A stretch of 64,000 nt of DNA from Tetranychus cinnabarinus (Eukaryota > Arthropoda > Arachnida > Trombidiformes > Tetranychidae), in contig WHVY01000010.1 of assembly GCA_022266195.1 (NCBI GenBank), positions 1,686,501-1,750,500 on the forward strand, given 5' to 3'. Shown piece by piece: positions 1-11,200 of the stretch (position 1 is the stretch's first letter; every line of letters begins with the position of its first letter). The notes beneath the pieces are model-generated. The model did no database searches. It saw only the letters and a program-made list of their open reading frames with translations, and was not told where the DNA came from. A program made the translations under genes and the position numbers.

Positions 1-437
1 GGGAGACTCTGACTAACTCACTTTCACTTGTGACTCTGATTAAGCAAGTTGACATTGTTAAACAGTCATTGTTTTATTCTATTCTCTTTCAAGTTCAACC
101 TGATTTTTCTTCTAGTTTAAAACTATCATTTCATGATTATTTCAATCAGTTAATTCAGTCTACGACTAATTACATTCAATTGTGTTCGAATTTAACTAAA
201 TCAGTTAATTCAGTTTCAGCAAAATTTCCAAATTGTGAGAATTTTCAAAATTCTAGTTCACCTTTAAGACTAAGTCTGTCATTGGAAAGCTTAAATAAGC
301 TAAATTGGTTCAACTTTAATCAAGTTTCAACATTGAACTTTGGTGAATTTCATCCGAACATTGAACAATTAACTCCTTGTGAACAATTCAAGTGCAGTGA
401 AGATCTTTGTTTAAAACAGATTTACATTTTCATCGAG
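1..437 (+). other. Open leader upstream of the zinc-finger ORF
   Basis: The frame of the downstream ORF stays open from about position 30 to its first ATG at 438, but there is no in-frame ATG in this stretch (it could begin only at GTG or TTG). The predicted peptide is rich in Ser, Asn, Leu and Phe, with no recognisable domain. It may be a 5' leader, or part of a longer protein whose start lies left of the window. A short palindrome of the type repeated at 3.4-4.2 kb sits at 266-277. Confidence 0.3.
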
Positions 438-1472
438 ATGCCCTCATCTATTGTGTCCAACGCTTCAACCTCATCGAGCTCTGGCTCTTATATAAGTGCA
501 GGATCAATTGTGAACGATGAACGTTTTTCTCTTCGATTGGCAAGACAATTACGAAAGGTTAAGTTTCAACCTACTCCACCAAAAAGCCCTGTTCCGGTCA
601 TAGACCTAGAGGCTTCAACTTCTGGCAACGATCAAGGTAATCAAAATTCTGAATTTAGTTGGCCAGATGCAGACTCAGACAACACTGTAATTCATGTTGA
701 AAATGAAAATGTTGAGAATGCCCTCAATCATTATTACGATCCTCTTCCTGAGAAGACAGCATATGGACTCAGTTCATTCTCGAAGACTTTCACCGACACC
801 AGTCCCTATCCACCACCAAGCGCGGATCAAGGTAGACGATATTGTGAATTTCCAGCACCTCGACGAACTGCTGAACCTCATGACTTTTTGAAGCCTGAAT
901 TCTTCATAGATGCCCGTGAAGATGTGAAAAAGGATATCGAGCAGTCTGAAGCTGATAAGAATTGGTTCAATTCATTTATCAAGGAAAAGCTTCAAATGAA
1001 TGTTGTCGAAGACAATTTGGATAAAGTTAAATTTGGTACCTTGCGAAAAGGTTATACTGCTGCTGAGGTAATTCACCCTCAATTTAATGAATTTAAGACA
1101 ATTATTACATGTATCTTGTGCGAGCAAATTGCGTTAAACCCTCGAAGTTGTCACCAGTGTAATAAAATTTATTGTCTCGGATGTGCGAAATGGCTTCAAG
1201 CCCTTCCTATTGATTTGGAAATTGAAAAAGTCGATCATGCTGATGGCTTTATGTGCATTAACCAGAATTGTTTGGTAGATCTTCAAACTCTTGGTTATCC
1301 GAAATTTGGCGAGGTTAAAGACCAGTCGATTGTTCAGTTTTATAAGGATGCAAGCTTTCGCTGTCACAGAAAGTTTTGCGAGCAGCAACACATTAGCTGT
1401 AACATTCTACATCATTTGCAGAAGTGTAGACGTGGACCCATCAAGTTCAAATTTGACAGAATTTGCAGTTGA
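438..1472 (+). CDS. RING-like plus TRAF-like zinc-finger protein, ORF1 of the two-ORF unit
   Basis: This is a 344-residue protein read from the first ATG; the frame is open further upstream. Residues 1-200 are Ser/Pro/Asn/Glu-rich and probably disordered. A cysteine cluster then follows RING spacing: Cys225 and Cys228, nine residues, Cys238 and Cys241, four residues, Cys246 and Cys249 followed by Trp-Leu, then Cys273 and Cys278. Residues 309-330 have a further Cys/His group ending HLQKC, resembling a TRAF-type finger. RING/TRAF pairs usually make E3 ubiquitin ligases or scaffolds. The RING histidine position appears to be cysteine here and the last pair is C-x4-C rather than C-x2-C, so ligase activity is uncertain. 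The stop at 1470-1472 is followed 5 nt later by the ATG of the next ORF. It is intronless. I do not recognise a named gene. Confidence 0.6.
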   Translation: MPSSIVSNASTSSSSGSYISAGSIVNDERFSLRLARQLRKVKFQPTPPKSPVPVIDLEASTSGNDQGNQNSEFSWPDADSDNTVIHVENENVENALNHYYDPLPEKTAYGLSSFSKTFTDTSPYPPPSADQGRRYCEFPAPRRTAEPHDFLKPEFFIDAREDVKKDIEQSEADKNWFNSFIKEKLQMNVVEDNLDKVKFGTLRKGYTAAEVIHPQFNEFKTIITCILCEQIALNPRSCHQCNKIYCLGCAKWLQALPIDLEIEKVDHADGFMCINQNCLVDLQTLGYPKFGEVKDQSIVQFYKDASFRCHRKFCEQQHISCNILHHLQKCRRGPIKFKFDRICS

Positions 1473-1477
1473 CATTC

Positions 1478-3229
1478 ATGTCTGGTCCAATTCGTGATGA
1501 ATTAAACCAACGTCCTAAGGACATAAACTCATTGCTGCCGGTTCACTTGAAAAAACAGGAACCTACGAAAACGATTCCTCAGATGTGGCATGAAAGAGCA
1601 TTATGCTATGCCTTTTTGATTAAAAGCTATGAACGCAAGGAAGTCACTCCAATTGAAATGCGGACTCAGGCTAATTTTGGTCTAAATTATTGGAACAACA
1701 AGAAACGAATGGCTGACCCTACAGAGCCCTTGAATGAAGGTGAGGAATTTGCCTTACAAATTGGTTTTCCGAGCTGTGCTCCTGTACCGATCCCTGACGT
1801 CCCTAGACGATGGCCTACTTGTAGAAGCAGTACAATTCCGTACTATTTGCTGAATGAATCAGAAACTTGGAAGCGATGGGCTAAATACATTGATATTGAT
1901 GCTGATAGTATCTCAACTACATCGTCATTAGTATTATACTCTCACGATGTAAACGATCCTGAATCGCCGTTTGTACTAACAGATCCCTTTGAAAGAATGG
2001 CACCAGCCGAAGCTGAGAATATCCAAGATTGGATTCGAGAAAATTTCCCTAGTTGTAAGAATCCTACAAACATTTATCAAAGTGTTCCAGTTTCAACTAA
2101 GGAACGAACTGTTTTGGCAAGAAACCGAAAACGACAGCAGTTAGCTCAATCATTTCAGAACAGACCTGAGGCTAACATTCCACCTATGCTTGCTGATCAG
2201 TTAAACGTCATAGACGAGATGGCTGCGACTTGCCCTGATAAGGACTTGACTTTCTCTTTGTCAATGTTCAATGTACGAATCAAGGAAAATGGATACTTCA
2301 GACCTAGACCCTGCTGGGTAGCAATTATGGATGGTAATCTCGAAGTAGTTTACGAAACCTTCGTTAGGTATCGAGAGATAGATCATGTCGATTCGAGATT
2401 TCATGGTTTGACTGTCAAAGACTTAAAACATGCAAGAAATTTGGCTTCTGTACGCGATCAAGTCATAAAATTTTTGGCTTGTGCTAAAAAGATAGTTGGC
2501 TATGGATTGATTAATCATTTGCAAAACTTGGGATTATCTCGTGAAGAGATAAAGGTGTTACACCCGAAGCTGAGAGATGTCAACAATTACTATTCACCCT
2601 ACGTTGAACATCCTATGAATATTCATGCGATTGCCTATCTTTGGTTTCATGGATATACCCTTCCAGCAAACCCACATTCACCAGTTGTTGAAACTACGAC
2701 AGTTATGCGACTCTATTTGTTACAATGGAACAAGATCGAGCGAATGGCAGAAGTTCATGGAGGAATCCATAATCAAAACTGTCAACAGACTTGCGGTAAC
2801 CGCGTCACTTCTGGTTTACTACATGAATTTTGCGAAGGTATAGCCAAAGGCTTTTGTAATTGGCCTCAAGAATGGAAAAGGAATCCAAGAAGTATTCGTA
2901 TTCCCGATTTCAATGATAATTGTATTTTGCCGGATAATGAAATCCTAAAAAGAACTGCCGAGTTGTGCAAAGCTGATAATAAAAGGTCTAAAGGAGAAAC
3001 TCCGCAGTCAAGGAATCGAAAGATAGTTGAAATGCTTAAAGCAAAAAGATCAGCAGAACCAAGCGCATCTGAAAGTTCTGCTAAGAATCAAAAAGTTATG
3101 GACCCCAATGATCAGTATAATACTCTTTGGGATGAAATGAAAGCAAACAAGCCTGATGATGGTGCAGCCTCAGCCTCAAATATGCTCAATGAATTGAATG
3201 AATTGGAAGGTTGGAACAATGAAGAATAA
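1478..3229 (+). CDS. REX/REXO1-like exonuclease-fold protein, probably catalytically dead, ORF2 of the two-ORF unit
   Basis: This is a 583-residue intronless ORF starting at the first ATG, 5 nt after the previous stop. Residues 1-250 match nothing I know. Residues about 255-420 follow the order of motifs of REX-type DEDDh RNA exonucleases: a strand with VVYETFV (about 290), a SRFHGLTVKDL stretch equivalent to the family's 'sGit..dL', VGYGLINHL at 340 in place of G-H-x-L-x-x-D-L, RDV-NNYY, and HSPVVETTTVMRLY at 400 in place of H-x4-D-A. The LDCEM motif is not recognisable, the third acidic residue is His, and the last is Thr. The fold seems retained but activity lost. A Cys/His-rich patch follows at about 425-460, then a charged, Ser/Ala-rich tail. 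Family assignment is from motif order only. Confidence 0.6.
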   Translation: MSGPIRDELNQRPKDINSLLPVHLKKQEPTKTIPQMWHERALCYAFLIKSYERKEVTPIEMRTQANFGLNYWNNKKRMADPTEPLNEGEEFALQIGFPSCAPVPIPDVPRRWPTCRSSTIPYYLLNESETWKRWAKYIDIDADSISTTSSLVLYSHDVNDPESPFVLTDPFERMAPAEAENIQDWIRENFPSCKNPTNIYQSVPVSTKERTVLARNRKRQQLAQSFQNRPEANIPPMLADQLNVIDEMAATCPDKDLTFSLSMFNVRIKENGYFRPRPCWVAIMDGNLEVVYETFVRYREIDHVDSRFHGLTVKDLKHARNLASVRDQVIKFLACAKKIVGYGLINHLQNLGLSREEIKVLHPKLRDVNNYYSPYVEHPMNIHAIAYLWFHGYTLPANPHSPVVETTTVMRLYLLQWNKIERMAEVHGGIHNQNCQQTCGNRVTSGLLHEFCEGIAKGFCNWPQEWKRNPRSIRIPDFNDNCILPDNEILKRTAELCKADNKRSKGETPQSRNRKIVEMLKAKRSAEPSASESSAKNQKVMDPNDQYNTLWDEMKANKPDDGAASASNMLNELNELEGWNNEE

Positions 3230-5587
3230 TGATTTAATTTACTTCTGGGTTCTTCATCAAGGGTCCGAGGATATGAAGGGTAGAGTTACCCAAAACCAAA
3301 TTAAATCATTTAATCATCATCACAAGGTTACTGATAAGAGTTGAAAGTTTTAAACTTATTATAATCCCTAAAGACTTTCTCACATATTTCACAATTTCAG
3401 TTAACCAAATTTGTAATCAAAAAGACTAAGTCTAACATTTTTGCTTTTTCATTTTTCTTTCTAAATCACTGTCTAATTATCTTTCTATTTATGTCTAAGA
3501 CTTTGATAAGATTTCCTTTTCCAGGAAACTGTTCTATTCTTTTGTTCCGTTTAAATTGGTATAAATACCAATTGATTTTCAATAATTAATTGTCTTTTTA
3601 TGTTCTAATTTTCATCCACGTTAAGTTCCAATATTTCTGTTTAAAACAATTTAATAAGTGAAACACATTTAAAAAATAAGTTCTTCCTGAACCCTCTTTG
3701 AAATACAGTCAATTTTCATTTAATAAAATTTCCTTTTGTTTAAACCTGATATTCAAGACTAAGTCTAATTGTTCATTACCCCTGTAAAGTATTGTGAAAA
3801 TACGATTTTCCATCTTTACTCTTAATTGTGTTTAAGTGCATCCTCAAGATTGCCTTGTGTCTAAAGTCCAACAATTGAAAAGACTAAGTCTATGCTGTTA
3901 GAGCTTAAAGCTAGCGAACTCATCTTAATATTCCTGATACTGGTATCTGAGCTTTGCTGTTCAACCCTCAGCTTGTTTTGGTTGGAATTTGGTTTTATTG
4001 TTTAAAAGCTTTATTACTCGCTCGTGCCTAGTTAGCTGTTATACGCTAGTTTACCTGTCTAAGACGAACTGAACTAACAACATTCTTATGGTCAGGTTTG
4101 AGGTTACTAATCCTAGTAATTCCGGTCAACTTAAAGTAAATCCTACAATAGTCTAAGACTTGTTCCAGTCGAACCCTGGTGATCCTAAAAGAACCTGAGC
4201 AATCAGGATTTGAAAGGCTGATTTATCTTCTGAGTGAATAAATTGTGTTTGATTTGTACGCAATTGAAGTGAATTTATTTAATTTGGTGAATTAGTTTAA
4301 AACTATGAACTCTTCCTTTCAAATCTTTAAATCATCTAATATCTTAAGAGCTAAGAATAAACTATTGCATCAGCAGAATTGCTAGTTCACAATTCCTGAA
4401 CTTTTGTGGCTCAATTAATCTATTGCTTCATCTTTTTATTGCTCTTATTGTTGAAAAACATAAACAGAAAAGGCTTTTTATTCATTGTTTAACAACCTTT
4501 TTCACAAGATTAACAATCCAAAATATCATCGAGACAAGATAATTGAACTTATACTTGACTTATAATTGACTCATACACAGACAAATGAGTTAAGAACGCA
4601 ATTAAGATCAAGAATCGACATAGTTACACGTTAAACAATTTGATAAACATTAGAAGAAATAATCTACTTTAAAATCTTAAATTATTGATGTTGATTACAA
4701 TCAAATCAACATTTTGTAAGAATCAGTTTGATCAAAAATCTGGTTCCCCAGCTATACGAAAAGAAACTTTGAACACGATTTTATCGAAAACTGTTTAACA
4801 ACCTTTTTCACAAGATTAACAATCTAAAATATCATGAGACAAGATACTTGAAACTTATGCTCAAATAAGTTAGCAATTGAGAGCGGCAATTAAGAGCATG
4901 AATCGACATTTAGCTATAGTTTGGCTGAAAGGGGAATTTCATTTAAATAATTTAATCCTCTCCGGGAATCACTCAGCTCGAGCGCTATTGTTGTGAGACG
5001 GATTCATATCTGTCATGGGATGATTCAAACTTTGACCGAAGACTGTTTTTCACCAGATTATTATCAACAAAGATTTTTCTCTATTCCATTATTTCAATAT
5101 TATTACAGAAATTGCATGAGCCAAACAGGAGGTCAATCTTAATTTCAATTGATGCAAGTTTGTTTCTTTTGAACTCAGCAGCAAACAATAAACACGTGTA
5201 ATAATATTGATCCAAGTCTCGATCTAAATATAATAAAACAATTGAAGATTTCATAAGATTGGCTAATTTAAAAAACCCTGAAATAGTTTTGTACAATCTT
5301 ACGATAATCTCCGTGATATTTGATTATCAGATCACAGAACAATAGTTATGAATTGACGCAGAATTTAATCTTTAAATTACCTGAATTACTTCCACTGTAA
5401 ATAAGACTAATAAGAGATAGGTGATAACATTTTCATAAAACAATTTAGATTGCTAGATAATTATGAATAAAGTATATGAATAATGAATAAATTGGGAAAA
5501 CTCTTTAGTCGAGTTAAGATATATTTAAGTGTTCATTTCATCAAGTTCTTAAATCCGAATTGAAATTGTTCTATTCCAAAATCGAAA
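3230..5587. other. Non-coding stretch with recurrent short palindromes, 3' of the two-ORF unit
   Basis: No convincing coding sequence. From 3.4 to 4.2 kb the 11-nt inverted repeat AGACT-A-AGTCT recurs (within 3422-3433, 3755-3766, 3880-3891; also 266-277 in the leader), as does the related GTCT-A-AGAC (3493-3502, 4057-4065, 4151-4160). A diverged direct repeat follows at 4.49 and 4.79 kb. The last part (about 5.0-5.58 kb) is ordinary AT-rich sequence and must hold the promoter of the transporter starting at 5588. Confidence 0.5.
4486..4915. repeat. Diverged direct repeat, two copies about 306 bp apart
   Basis: A block of about 55 bp at 4486-4540 recurs at 4792-4845 with few mismatches. Both copies begin TGTTTAACAACCTTTTTCAC and end GAGACAAGAT. 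Homology continues more weakly through 'aattaag..c..gaatcgacat' at about 4598-4622 and about 4884-4908. It looks like an old tandem duplication with a period of about 300 bp. Its function is unknown. Confidence 0.6.
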
Positions 5588-7598
5588 ATGTCTCCTTCAG
5601 AAAATCAAATGACATCCAATCAAAATATTGGTAAAAGTCATGAAGTTGATGATCGATCAACTGATTCCTCCAATGATTCCCATCAACCTCGAGTTCCGTT
5701 TCGTTTTTACATTGCTGTTTTTGGCCTTTTCTCATCTTTAATGTGTTTCTCTGTTCGAACCATTTTCAGCTTGGCTATTCTTGATATGCTTGAATCCGAC
5801 GAAGAAACTTTGAATGCCACCGGGTAAGTATTAACATTCTAACCAATCGAATTGTCGGTTTGCTTTAACATGTTTCATCTGACAGACCACCAAGACCATA
5901 TAAAGTGCGTTGGACTAAGGCAGAGCAAGGAGTTGTTCTTGGTGCTTATTCGTATACTTATGCAGGCTTTCAAATCGTTAGTGGACGTCTTTCGGACAAA
6001 TATGATGCTGCTCATGTTAGCACAGTGGCACACATTTTATCCCTTCTTTGTACCGCTTTAACGCCTTTGTCTGTTTACGGAGGACTTGGTTGGGCGATTG
6101 CTATTCGTTTAATTCAAGGAATTGTCCAAGCACCAATGATCTCAACTCTTTATGTTATCTTTTCACGATGGTTCCCTCCAAATGAAGTTGGTCTTCCAAT
6201 TGCTGGACTACAAATTGGTTCCAATATTGGCTCAGCGTTAGTTATGCCAATAACTGCTTGGTTATGTCCTCTTGATTCATACTGGGAAGGATGGCCGCTG
6301 TCGTTTTACCTTTTCTCCTGTCTTAACGCTATCTTTGTCATTTTGTGGATGATTTTTGTTACCAAAAATCCAAAGGATAACAAATGGATCTCACAAGCTG
6401 AGCTTGATTACATAAGGAGTAAAAGAAAAGATACTGAAAAGAAAAAGGTTTGTTCCATTCGACTTTAGTAATTTCATAAAGATGGTTTCGATGTTCACGA
6501 ACTAATTATTTTTGGAAAACTAGATGAAAGTTGCCTGGTCTGCTATGCTGCTTTCAATGCCTTTATGGTCTGTAACAATAGCTCGAGCAGCAAATTCATT
6601 TGCTTACATGTTAATGAACTTCAAAGCTCCGGCATATCTGCAAGAAGAGCTCAACTTCGATCTTAAAAATAATGGATTTATCAATGGACTTTTTTACATC
6701 GCAATCATGACATCCATGTTTTCCTCTGCTTCAGCGGCTCAATGGTTGATAAAAAAAGGTTATTTTTCCGTTACAACAACTCGAAAAATATTCGAATTCA
6801 TATGTAAGTTTCACTTAGTTTTTAATAATTATTGTGACCAGCTTTCCTCACATGTCCCGAAATGATATCACTAGATCGCTCTTTCGGAACAAAAAAGCAA
6901 CCCTTTCCATCCTCATAGTAACAATTTTAGACCAAATAAACAAAAGCTTGTTTAATTTCTATCAATCAGGTAACACAGGATGTGCCGTATCAACCATTCT
7001 TATTCCATTCACCGGTGAAGATCCATGGATCAAAGTGTTTCTTCTTGTCATGCTGATGTTTATGAGAGGCTTTTCAACTGCTGGCGATCAATCAATTATT
7101 TCAGAAATGGCTCCTGATGCTTCAGGTTTAGCTTATGGAATATCCAATACATTTTCTTCAGCAATGGGATTTCTTGCTCCATTAGTTGCTGGTTTGATAG
7201 TTGATGCACATGTAAATAGATTTGTCAAAATTGATTTTTTTAAATTTTATTGCAAACAGATAACCAACAATATCTCATTACAGGCTGGCTCAGCTCATCC
7301 ATGGGACATGGTTTGGATATCATCAGGAATCGTCTCATTGATTGGTGGAACTGTATTTCTCCTCTTTGCAACATCTGAACCTCAACCCTGGGGAACCTTA
7401 GACTATGAACCAGGAAAATCAAACAAGAAACGTCCTCTAGGTAGAGAAACAAGTGTTATTCCTTCATCGGAAGTTTACCATGTTGAATCTGACAATTTAA
7501 CACTTAAAAGGAAGAAGAAGGAAGTTGCAACTGAAATTTACACCATTTCGAATGCAACACCAAAGATAGGATCTGGAGCTGCAGAAGATAAAGTATAA
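5588..7598 (+). CDS. SLC17-type major facilitator transporter
   Basis: Five exons fit one frame: 5588-5823, 5886-6447, 6524-6803, 6970-7211 and 7284-7598, giving 544 residues with all introns GT-AG (62, 76, 166 and 72 nt). It is an MFS membrane carrier of the SLC17 class (sialin, vesicular glutamate and Na/phosphate relatives). Support: a hydrophilic N-terminus then TM1; SGRLSDKYD after the second segment, like MFS motif A; the SLC17-typical TTTRKIF before TM9; GISNTFSSAMGFLAPLVAG near the C-terminal half; and about 12 hydrophobic segments overall. The 166-nt intron between exons 3 and 4 contains an open stretch, but only the splice at 6970 restores the family alignment. The hydrophilic tail is Lys/Glu-rich. 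The substrate (organic anion, phosphate or glutamate) cannot be told. The last codons (AAA-GTATAA) also resemble a weak donor; see the downstream entry. Confidence 0.8.
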
Positions 7599-7708
7599 GT
7601 TAGAAAACCTTTCTCATTAGATTTAGAATTCAGCATTTTCCTCATATGCTGCAATTCAGAGTTAATTTCACTTGACTTACATTTTATTATGATCAAAATC
7701 ATATCCAG

Positions 7709-8285
7709 AAAGTGCTAAACCCCGTTAAAAGTAGCTTAATTCATTGTAAACTTTCATCGACTTATCAAAGCATTGAGAATTGGTTTGGAAGACCAATTGA
7801 TCACAGTAAATATGAAAGTTTGCAAGACACGAATATTTACCGGGATTATAAAGAATGGAAGAATCCCTTATCCAGCTACCAACTCTTTTCGATGTAATTG
7901 GAAAATCGATTGGATTCCATCGAGAATGAGTAGCTTAATCCTTTTTTTCTGTGCCGTAATTTATATTAGTATCATCGCTGTTGTATCCATTGCTAGTTAT
8001 CGGTATGGTCGTTATGATTCCCTTCACGAGGGCAAAGTACCATCTCGTAATAGTAAACTTGATGTGAATAAAAATTTAACAGAAGTACCGACTGATTCCG
8101 ATGTCAGTACTGACCAGGAAGATGAAGGTCCTAAGCAGAAAGATCTAGAGCGTGGATCGAGCAATCATCTGGAAACCAAGAGAACTAGTAAACGACTTTT
8201 GGATTCTTATAAAGACCAAACTGATTCAGATTCAAAATCATCAGACAATAACATTAAATCTCCGGCCCCTAGAAAAAAATCATAA
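7709..8285 (+). pseudogene. Frame-broken coding remnant, or alternative 3' exon of the transporter, with a membrane-segment tail
   Basis: Frame 2 is open from 7709, just after an acceptor-like ATATCCAG, to the stop near 7894-7897, and encodes a plausible soluble peptide (WFGRPIDHSKYESLQDT within it). At about 7885 a run of four T separates it from frame 0, which continues through a hydrophobic segment (LILFFCAVIYISIIAVV) and a Ser/Asp/Lys-rich tail to the stop ending at 8285. Removing one T would join the two into one reading frame. An independent start at ATG 7926 would give a 119-residue single-pass membrane protein. A polyadenylation-like AATAAA lies at 8325-8330. Alternatives: a decayed gene, a sequencing error, or a small separate gene. 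It has no recognisable family. Confidence 0.35.
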
Positions 8286-11200
8286 AAAATTATGTAATTA
8301 AAAGCAAATTTAGATGTGACATTCAATAAATCATTGAATTATTAATGAAATTGACTTACTTTGTATTTTATAATCCAAAAGCTTCAAGCTAAGAAAGGAA
8401 TTTGTTCATTTCTTAACAGATAAATTAACATCTTATTTGATCTAAAATGATTCACAATATCAAAAAATAAAACAATGATAGACAACTTGAATAAAATACA
8501 GTCACATGAAACTTACAATTACAGTTAAGTTTAAGAGTAAACCCTTTCAAACTGTCACGTCGTGGGATTAGCAGATTGGCTATTTTTCAATAGTATTTAG
8601 GTGAAATAGACTTTTTATGAGTTTCATTTCACAGAAAAAAATAAGTTAATTTATTTATTTTATGTTCAAACTAAAAACATAATTAAAATATTCTCAAAAT
8701 TTGCTAAATAATGAAAACGGAATCAAATAAAATTGTTAATTGTAATCACAATATTAAATTGATACAAAAGTTTAATGTCACAAAAAGTAAACAACAAAAA
8801 AAGTTAACCATCTTAACACAGGATGGCCTTACTAAACTCATTGAATGCAAGAAGCAAGCAAATTGAACAAAATTTACTTGATTCAGTAAATTGTTCATGT
8901 TTATTCAAACCAAAGCCTGAAATAAATTACTCTTAAATCTGATACAAAATTCATTAAAAGCCTGTAAACCTTTATTTCTTGAAAAATATCCTTAAATTAA
9001 AACCAAGCATTCAATGAAAACAAAGCTGTAAAATAAGCTTTTTACCCGCAACCTCAAATCTGGTTCATTTCAAACAGTTTACCTACAATAATTAGAGTTG
9101 AACCTTGAAATATAATGAGACAATCAAGGTAAATATTGATCGAAACAATATGCTGAACAGTTATTACCATTTTTTGGTGAGATTTGATTTCATTTTTCAT
9201 CTTTCCTTCCATCTTCCCATCAAATTGATAAATTTAATGTACAATGAAAATGAAATGCAAAAGTGACTATTTGTTATCTTCCTTAGCATGTTTCATTGAT
9301 CTGAAAAACAGAGCAAAGCGAAATATAATAATAAAACTAAATGTGGTTTAACCATGATATACACAATGCGAAATGATGAGAAGGAAAGCAAAACTAAAAA
9401 AAGAAAGCAACATTTCAAGAATCCTCATCTTATTGATTCCTTAACTCTGATATTGACAGAGAGAGTAAAAACAAAAGGAAAACAAAATATCCTTTTGTTT
9501 ATCTCACCAATAATATTATTATTATCATATTATTTCAGACTAATATTGAATTGCCTTTCCAGTGATTGACAGTTTTACATTAAAAATATATTGCAATGAA
9601 TTTTTTGCTTCAATTTTCCCAGTCAAATAACTTGAAATTACATTTACTTTTCTTCTTGGATAATCATTTGGGTTCCATCATTTTTATCATGAAATCAGCC
9701 TTCAAAATTGACTTTTAATACATCTTTTATAATCAAAGTTGACCAAATTGCCATTCCAATCCAATCTCGTTTTCATTTCTTTCCACCTTTTCACTGCAAC
9801 AATTTACAGAATGATATATTGTAATAATGTGTGTGATGATAATTGTGATACATTTTTGGAAACAATTGAACCAAGAAACAGATAAAAGAGTGAAAAATGT
9901 GGAGAAACATTTTTTCCATTGACTTTTCATTTGCAAGTTTTCATTGTCGATTCAATTGTTGTCATCTTGGATCATCTTAATTCAATTTCCTGGCTCAAAT
10001 GATGAGGAAAAAGCAGATTATAATTTATATCTGGAAACTCTGAAAGCTCAACTAGCATCATCAATCATGAATATCCGGCCTTTTCTTTACCTTTCTCCTT
10101 GTCGTCCGACTATCAGCAAGAGAAGCAAAAAAAACTATCAACAAACCCATCATCATCAGTGTTTTATATCAACAGGAGTTCATTCATGTTTCACATTTGA
10201 AGCTCATTTTGGATCATCATTACTCTCATTATCATTAACATGATCATCAATCGGAATAGCTGGAAAAATGAAGAAAGAAAAATTTGGGTAAAATAAATGC
10301 AAATGTTTGATGGGTTGAAGGTGATAACAAAGTTGGGTTGTCATTATAACCACAAGAATTGAATTGGTTAAGATAAAATCATGAAAGGCAAACAGATCCA
10401 TTATACAGTCTCTTAATATTAAGAGATACAACAGAAATGGTTCCCAAAGATGAAGATGATGATAATAATGATAAAACACAACATCATACTCAATCATGGA
10501 GACGCTTTTTGTAATAAAATGCTTGAAAATTATCAATTTTATTTGCTAACCAAGTTCAACTTTTCCTCCCTTCATCTAAACATAATCACAGTTTCATCAA
10601 ATTTCTCATCATAACTTCATTGTCTAATGTCATAAAAATATACTCCAAAAGCATTTACTTTTTTCCAATTTTTGTGGTTTCTTCCTTCAACAATACAGTT
10701 TAACAACATTATGAATAACCCAAAGTTGACTGTAAAGTCCACCAACCCAAAAGTGTATTAAAATCAACTCAAACAATCAATAATAAAAGCAACAAATTTG
10801 GTGTTGAACCAAAAATCAAAAGTCAAACATGATTAGCTTATTGATTGAACAGGGGAAAGTGTTCAAAATAAGTTAAAAATTAATGATACAAATGATGAAA
10901 ATGATCATTTTCCGGACAAAACAACGGTTCAATATAATTGTTGGAAATGGGAAAAGCTTTTTGTTTCTCTTTTCACTCTCGGATCAATTTCATTATCATC
11001 TTAATCATTCCCAGGCCTTATTAACCATCAATAGCCTTTATAGCAATGATAATATTGAACCATTGAAAGGTTGAAATGATACTAATAGAGACACAGACAA
11101 TTGTTACAATTAAAGGTGAATGTTACAATGTGTTGGGTAAAAAGGTTTGCTTTAAACAAAAATAATTATGTAAGCTAGCCATTACTTGAAAGGTAAATAC

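Larger units (their letters stand above)
1..3229 (+). mobile_element. Candidate two-ORF element or integrated viral-like unit (left end outside window)
   Basis: Two long intronless ORFs lie head to tail, 5 nt apart and in different frames, unlike the intron-bearing host genes downstream. The first has a RING/TRAF-like zinc-finger region and the second an inactivated REX-like exonuclease fold. No reverse transcriptase, integrase, transposase or polymerase is visible, and no terminal repeats can be paired because the left end is cut by the window. Calling it a mobile or viral-derived unit is inference from architecture. A host gene pair, or a lineage-specific gene family, is the alternative. 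Confidence 0.35.

Noticed and set aside
6842..6969. Additional coding exon in the SLC17-type gene between exons 3 and 4
   Set aside because: Splicing at 6841 leads to a stop within about 25 codons, while the acceptor at 6969 restores the transporter alignment.
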